From assembly GCA_965222975.1 (NCBI GenBank), contig CBDCVJ010000031.1, positions 1 through 64,000 on the forward strand: a stretch of 64,000 nucleotides of DNA. The letters run 5' to 3'. This document shows positions 61,642-64,000 of the stretch, piece by piece. Each line of letters opens with the position of its first letter. Position 1 is the stretch's first letter. Position numbers and translations under genes: made by a program. Below the pieces are notes generated by a model. That model saw nothing but the letters and a program-made list of their open reading frames with translations, did no database searches and was not told the DNA's origin. Source of the DNA: UBA6168 sp965222975 (lineage in GTDB: Bacteria; Bacteroidota; Bacteroidia; Chitinophagales; Saprospiraceae).

Positions 61642-64000
61642 TCAATCCAAAATCCTCAACTCCAACCCTTCCACACCTCTCTTAAACGCTGACATTTCTT
61701 CAGCCTTAAACTCCTCAAACCCTTCCAAGAAAACTTCCACATCCTTTCTAAAATGTTCCAAAGCCAATTTTTGATTCTCCGTCGGCGGCGAAAGTGTATG
61801 CCCTAAATAAGAACCAATATTCCAAAATTGATTCATCAAAACATCCGGCTGGCGATAAATACCCTGCACTTTTCTCGGAATTACTTTTTCCTTTTGATTT
61901 TTTAATTGTTTTTCAATAGAATTAATTTTTTTGTTCCACTCTTTAAATAATGCTTCCTCTTTTTGACTTAATTTTTCTTTTAAAAATTTAATTGATTTTT
62001 CCATGTCCCTCACCTCGTCCATGGCGGCAGTAAGTTTAATTATTTCTGCATAAAAATCCTCGATCATTTTATTTTTTTCCAGCCACGAATATTCTTCGAT
62101 TTTTAATCGGACATCGGGTAAAACAGAAAAAATAAATTCATCATGATTGGATTGATAAGAAATATGCGCCGTGTATTTTCCAGGGGCGATGGATATACCG
62201 CTTCGAGGAGCGGTCAATTTTTTGGGCTTGGTCATATTCGGAGTTCTTGGGGCATCTCTCGTTAAATTCCAAGCGAGCCGGTTAATGCCTTTTTTGGGAG
62301 TTTGAAAAATGGTTCTAACAATTTTGCCGGAGTCGTCTTTTATTTCAATTTTTACTTTTTCTTCCAATGATAATTTCTCTTTATTTTCTGGTGCATCTTT
62401 TAGATAATAAGAAATCAATGCGCCATATTCCCTATTCGTTCCATTATAATAGGCATCGCCGACCTTGCCTTGCCGATAACCAATGGACTCACCGATGATA
62501 TTTAAATAAGCATCGGGCATAGGAAAAATCTGTAATTCTTTTTCCAATGTATTTTCTACGCCCAGTTGCGCCATCGCCCTTAATGGACGAGTATCATCTA
62601 AAACCCAAAAGGCCCTGCCAAAAGTGCCGATGACCAGATCGTGGTCACGGGGATGGACGACCATATCACGGGTAGGGACAGCGGCAGGGTAGCCGTTCGT
62701 CCATTTGTTCCAGTTTTTACCTTCGTCGAAACTGACATAGAGGCCGAATTCCGTTCCGCAGAAATACAACTTTGGTTCGACGGGGTCTTGCTCAAAGCAA
62801 TAGACATAGCCGAACACATCACTGTCGTCGGCAATACGCTCCCACGTCCTGCCGAAGTCACGAGTGCGGAAGAGAAAGGCTTCCCAGTTGTCGCGACGGT
62901 GATCGTCGAACACCACGAACGCTTCGCCTTCTTTGAATTTAGAGGCTTGGATTTGTGGTACCCAAGTGCCTGCTGGTACGTCGCTGAAACGGGGTGTGCA
63001 GTTCTTCCAATTATCACCGCCATCTTGGGTCACTTGCACGTTTCCATCGTCCGTGCCGACCCAGATGATGTCTTCGTTCAGTTCGTTCTAGCGCAATGGT
63101 GACAATGGTAGTATGGAATTCCGCACCCGTCACATCATAGGTCAATCCACCGCTTTCGAGCCACTTTTGTTTTTCAGGGTCGTTAGTCGTCAGGTCAGGG
63201 GAAATGATGTCCCAATTTTGGCCATGATCGCTGCTTTTATGCAAATATTGGCTGCCGTAATAAATGGTCTTTTTGTCATGTGGACTGATGCCGATGCCTG
63301 CATTCCCAATTGAAGCGCAAATACTCGCCATCGGGCGTGAACGGGTTTTATTTTCAATAATTGACCTGACTTACAATCATAGCGAACGAGGTTACCTGAC
63401 TGCCCCATGGGCGTAGCCAAAATTGTGATCTATAGGGTCAGGCACAACATCGAAACCGTCACCAACACTGATACGCTGCCAGTAGAAATTGCGGATACCC
63501 CCTTTGAAGAATACTTGGCTCGGCCCTTTCCACGAGCCATTGTCTTGCAGGCCGCCATAAATATTATAGGGGATTTCATTATCCCACCCGCACATGATAA
63601 AATTGGGCGAGCGGTAGGTTGTCAGCAAACCACCAATTTTTGCCCCGGTCATGCGTGATGTTCAGCCCTCCGTCATGGCCAACGATCAGAAAGTCGGGAT
63701 CATCAGGATGCGCCCACCAGGCGTGGTGATCGGTGTGGATTTTATTGCCGGGGGCAAAAGTTGTCCATGTTTTTCCACCGTCAATGGATTCTGTAATAGT
63801 CGTGGCAATGGAATAAATGCGGTTTTCATTTTTCACGTCTACATAAATATCGGCGTAATAAAATGGTCGGTTGCCGATGTTGGGGGCATCTGGTTTGGAG
63901 GCCCTATGCCAAGTGTGGCCGCCATCATCGGAACGAAAAATACCATTGCTTTTTGATTCGATATAGGCATAAACAACGGATGGTTTACTGGGTGCAAAAG
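61642..64000 (-). CDS. BNR/VPS10-like propeller protein, 3' part with five +1 frameshifts
   Basis: The gene enters from outside the window. In reading order the fragments are KPSVVYAYIESKSNGIFRSD, SIDGGKTWTTFAPGNKIHTD, GHDGGLNITHDRGKNWWFAD, IPYNIYGGLQDNGSW, SGNLVRYDCKSGQ, NAGIGISPHDKKTIYYGSQY, DIIWVGTDDGNV, QVTQDGGDNWKNCTP, and a C-terminal 460 residues with more propeller (GRTWERIADDSDVFG, GTFGRAFWVLDDTRPL) and a helical coiled end. Each frame change is one extra base in or beside a homopolymer near 63583-63589, 63409-63411, 63342-63349, 63305-63307 and 63082. Without them the family order is continuous (for example RFNW then NAGIGI). Sortilin/VPS10-like propellers of this type are exported; the substrate or partner is unknown. 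It is either a sequencing problem or a decaying gene. Confidence 0.75.

Noticed and set aside
1..64000. tRNA or rRNA genes, riboswitches, replication origin, integrase or phage genes
   Set aside because: Searched by eye on both strands for T-loop and anticodon patterns, known leader elements and hallmark proteins; none could be supported.

Overview
The window (about 42% G+C by eye) looks like chromosome from a free-living Bacteroidota, most likely a Saprospiraceae-type organism. The evidence is type IX secretion (T9SS) C-terminal sorting domains, a PorE-like OmpA lipoprotein, two five-domain hybrid two-component regulators, SpLip-type lipoproteins, caspase-like (C14) proteins, PKD modules and TAnnTTTG promoter boxes. 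There are no tRNA or rRNA genes, no CRISPR array and no prophage.

Layout. 1-6 kb: the 5' part of rbfA, a T9SS-exported PKD/cohesin-like/dockerin-like surface protein with frameshifts, an unknown helical protein, a dolichol-phosphate-sugar-type GT2 and a DUF2064 transferase. 6-10 kb: a radical SAM/SPASM enzyme, a TPR sensor histidine kinase and, upstream of the kinase, two tandem unlisted 45- and 50-residue peptides with double-glycine leaders. 10-18.5 kb: proB-proA (proline), murQ (cell-wall recycling), the PorE-like lipoprotein, a beta-helix lipoprotein and a T9SS gene broken by a MITE-like insertion. 18.5-21 kb: a FeeM-like N-acyl amino acid synthase with a methyltransferase, then a RAYT transposase framed by two REP/BIME palindromes. 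21-30.8 kb: a hybrid sensor/AraC regulator, two cyclophilin lipoproteins (one fused to PKD), a polyphosphate-glucokinase-like ROK kinase, a flavin oxidase and a DUF2281/ParE-type toxin-antitoxin pair.

30.9-43.3 kb is the most striking block: a WD40-caspase protein, an M48-like metalloprotease, a YitT membrane protein, a second near-identical M48-like protease, a caspase-TPR protein and a FecR-like protein with a GAGYGDGG repeat tract. It looks like an envelope proteolytic module. 43.7-64 kb: a sterol-desaturase-family enzyme, a very large outer-membrane protein with in-frame palindromic insertions, a VWA protein, pirin, an HD hydrolase, a His-rich protein plus ZnuD-like TonB receptor plus lipoprotein (metal uptake), small unknown genes, a second hybrid regulator, and a BNR/VPS10-like protein carrying at least five +1 frameshifts.

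The intergenic DNA is unusual. It is full of long, often perfect palindromes. Several share short conserved tips while their interiors differ completely but remain self-complementary. Two MITE-like families and one REP family can be defined. Clustered +1 frameshifts in short homopolymers near both ends of the window suggest residual sequencing error, so some broken genes may be intact in the organism.
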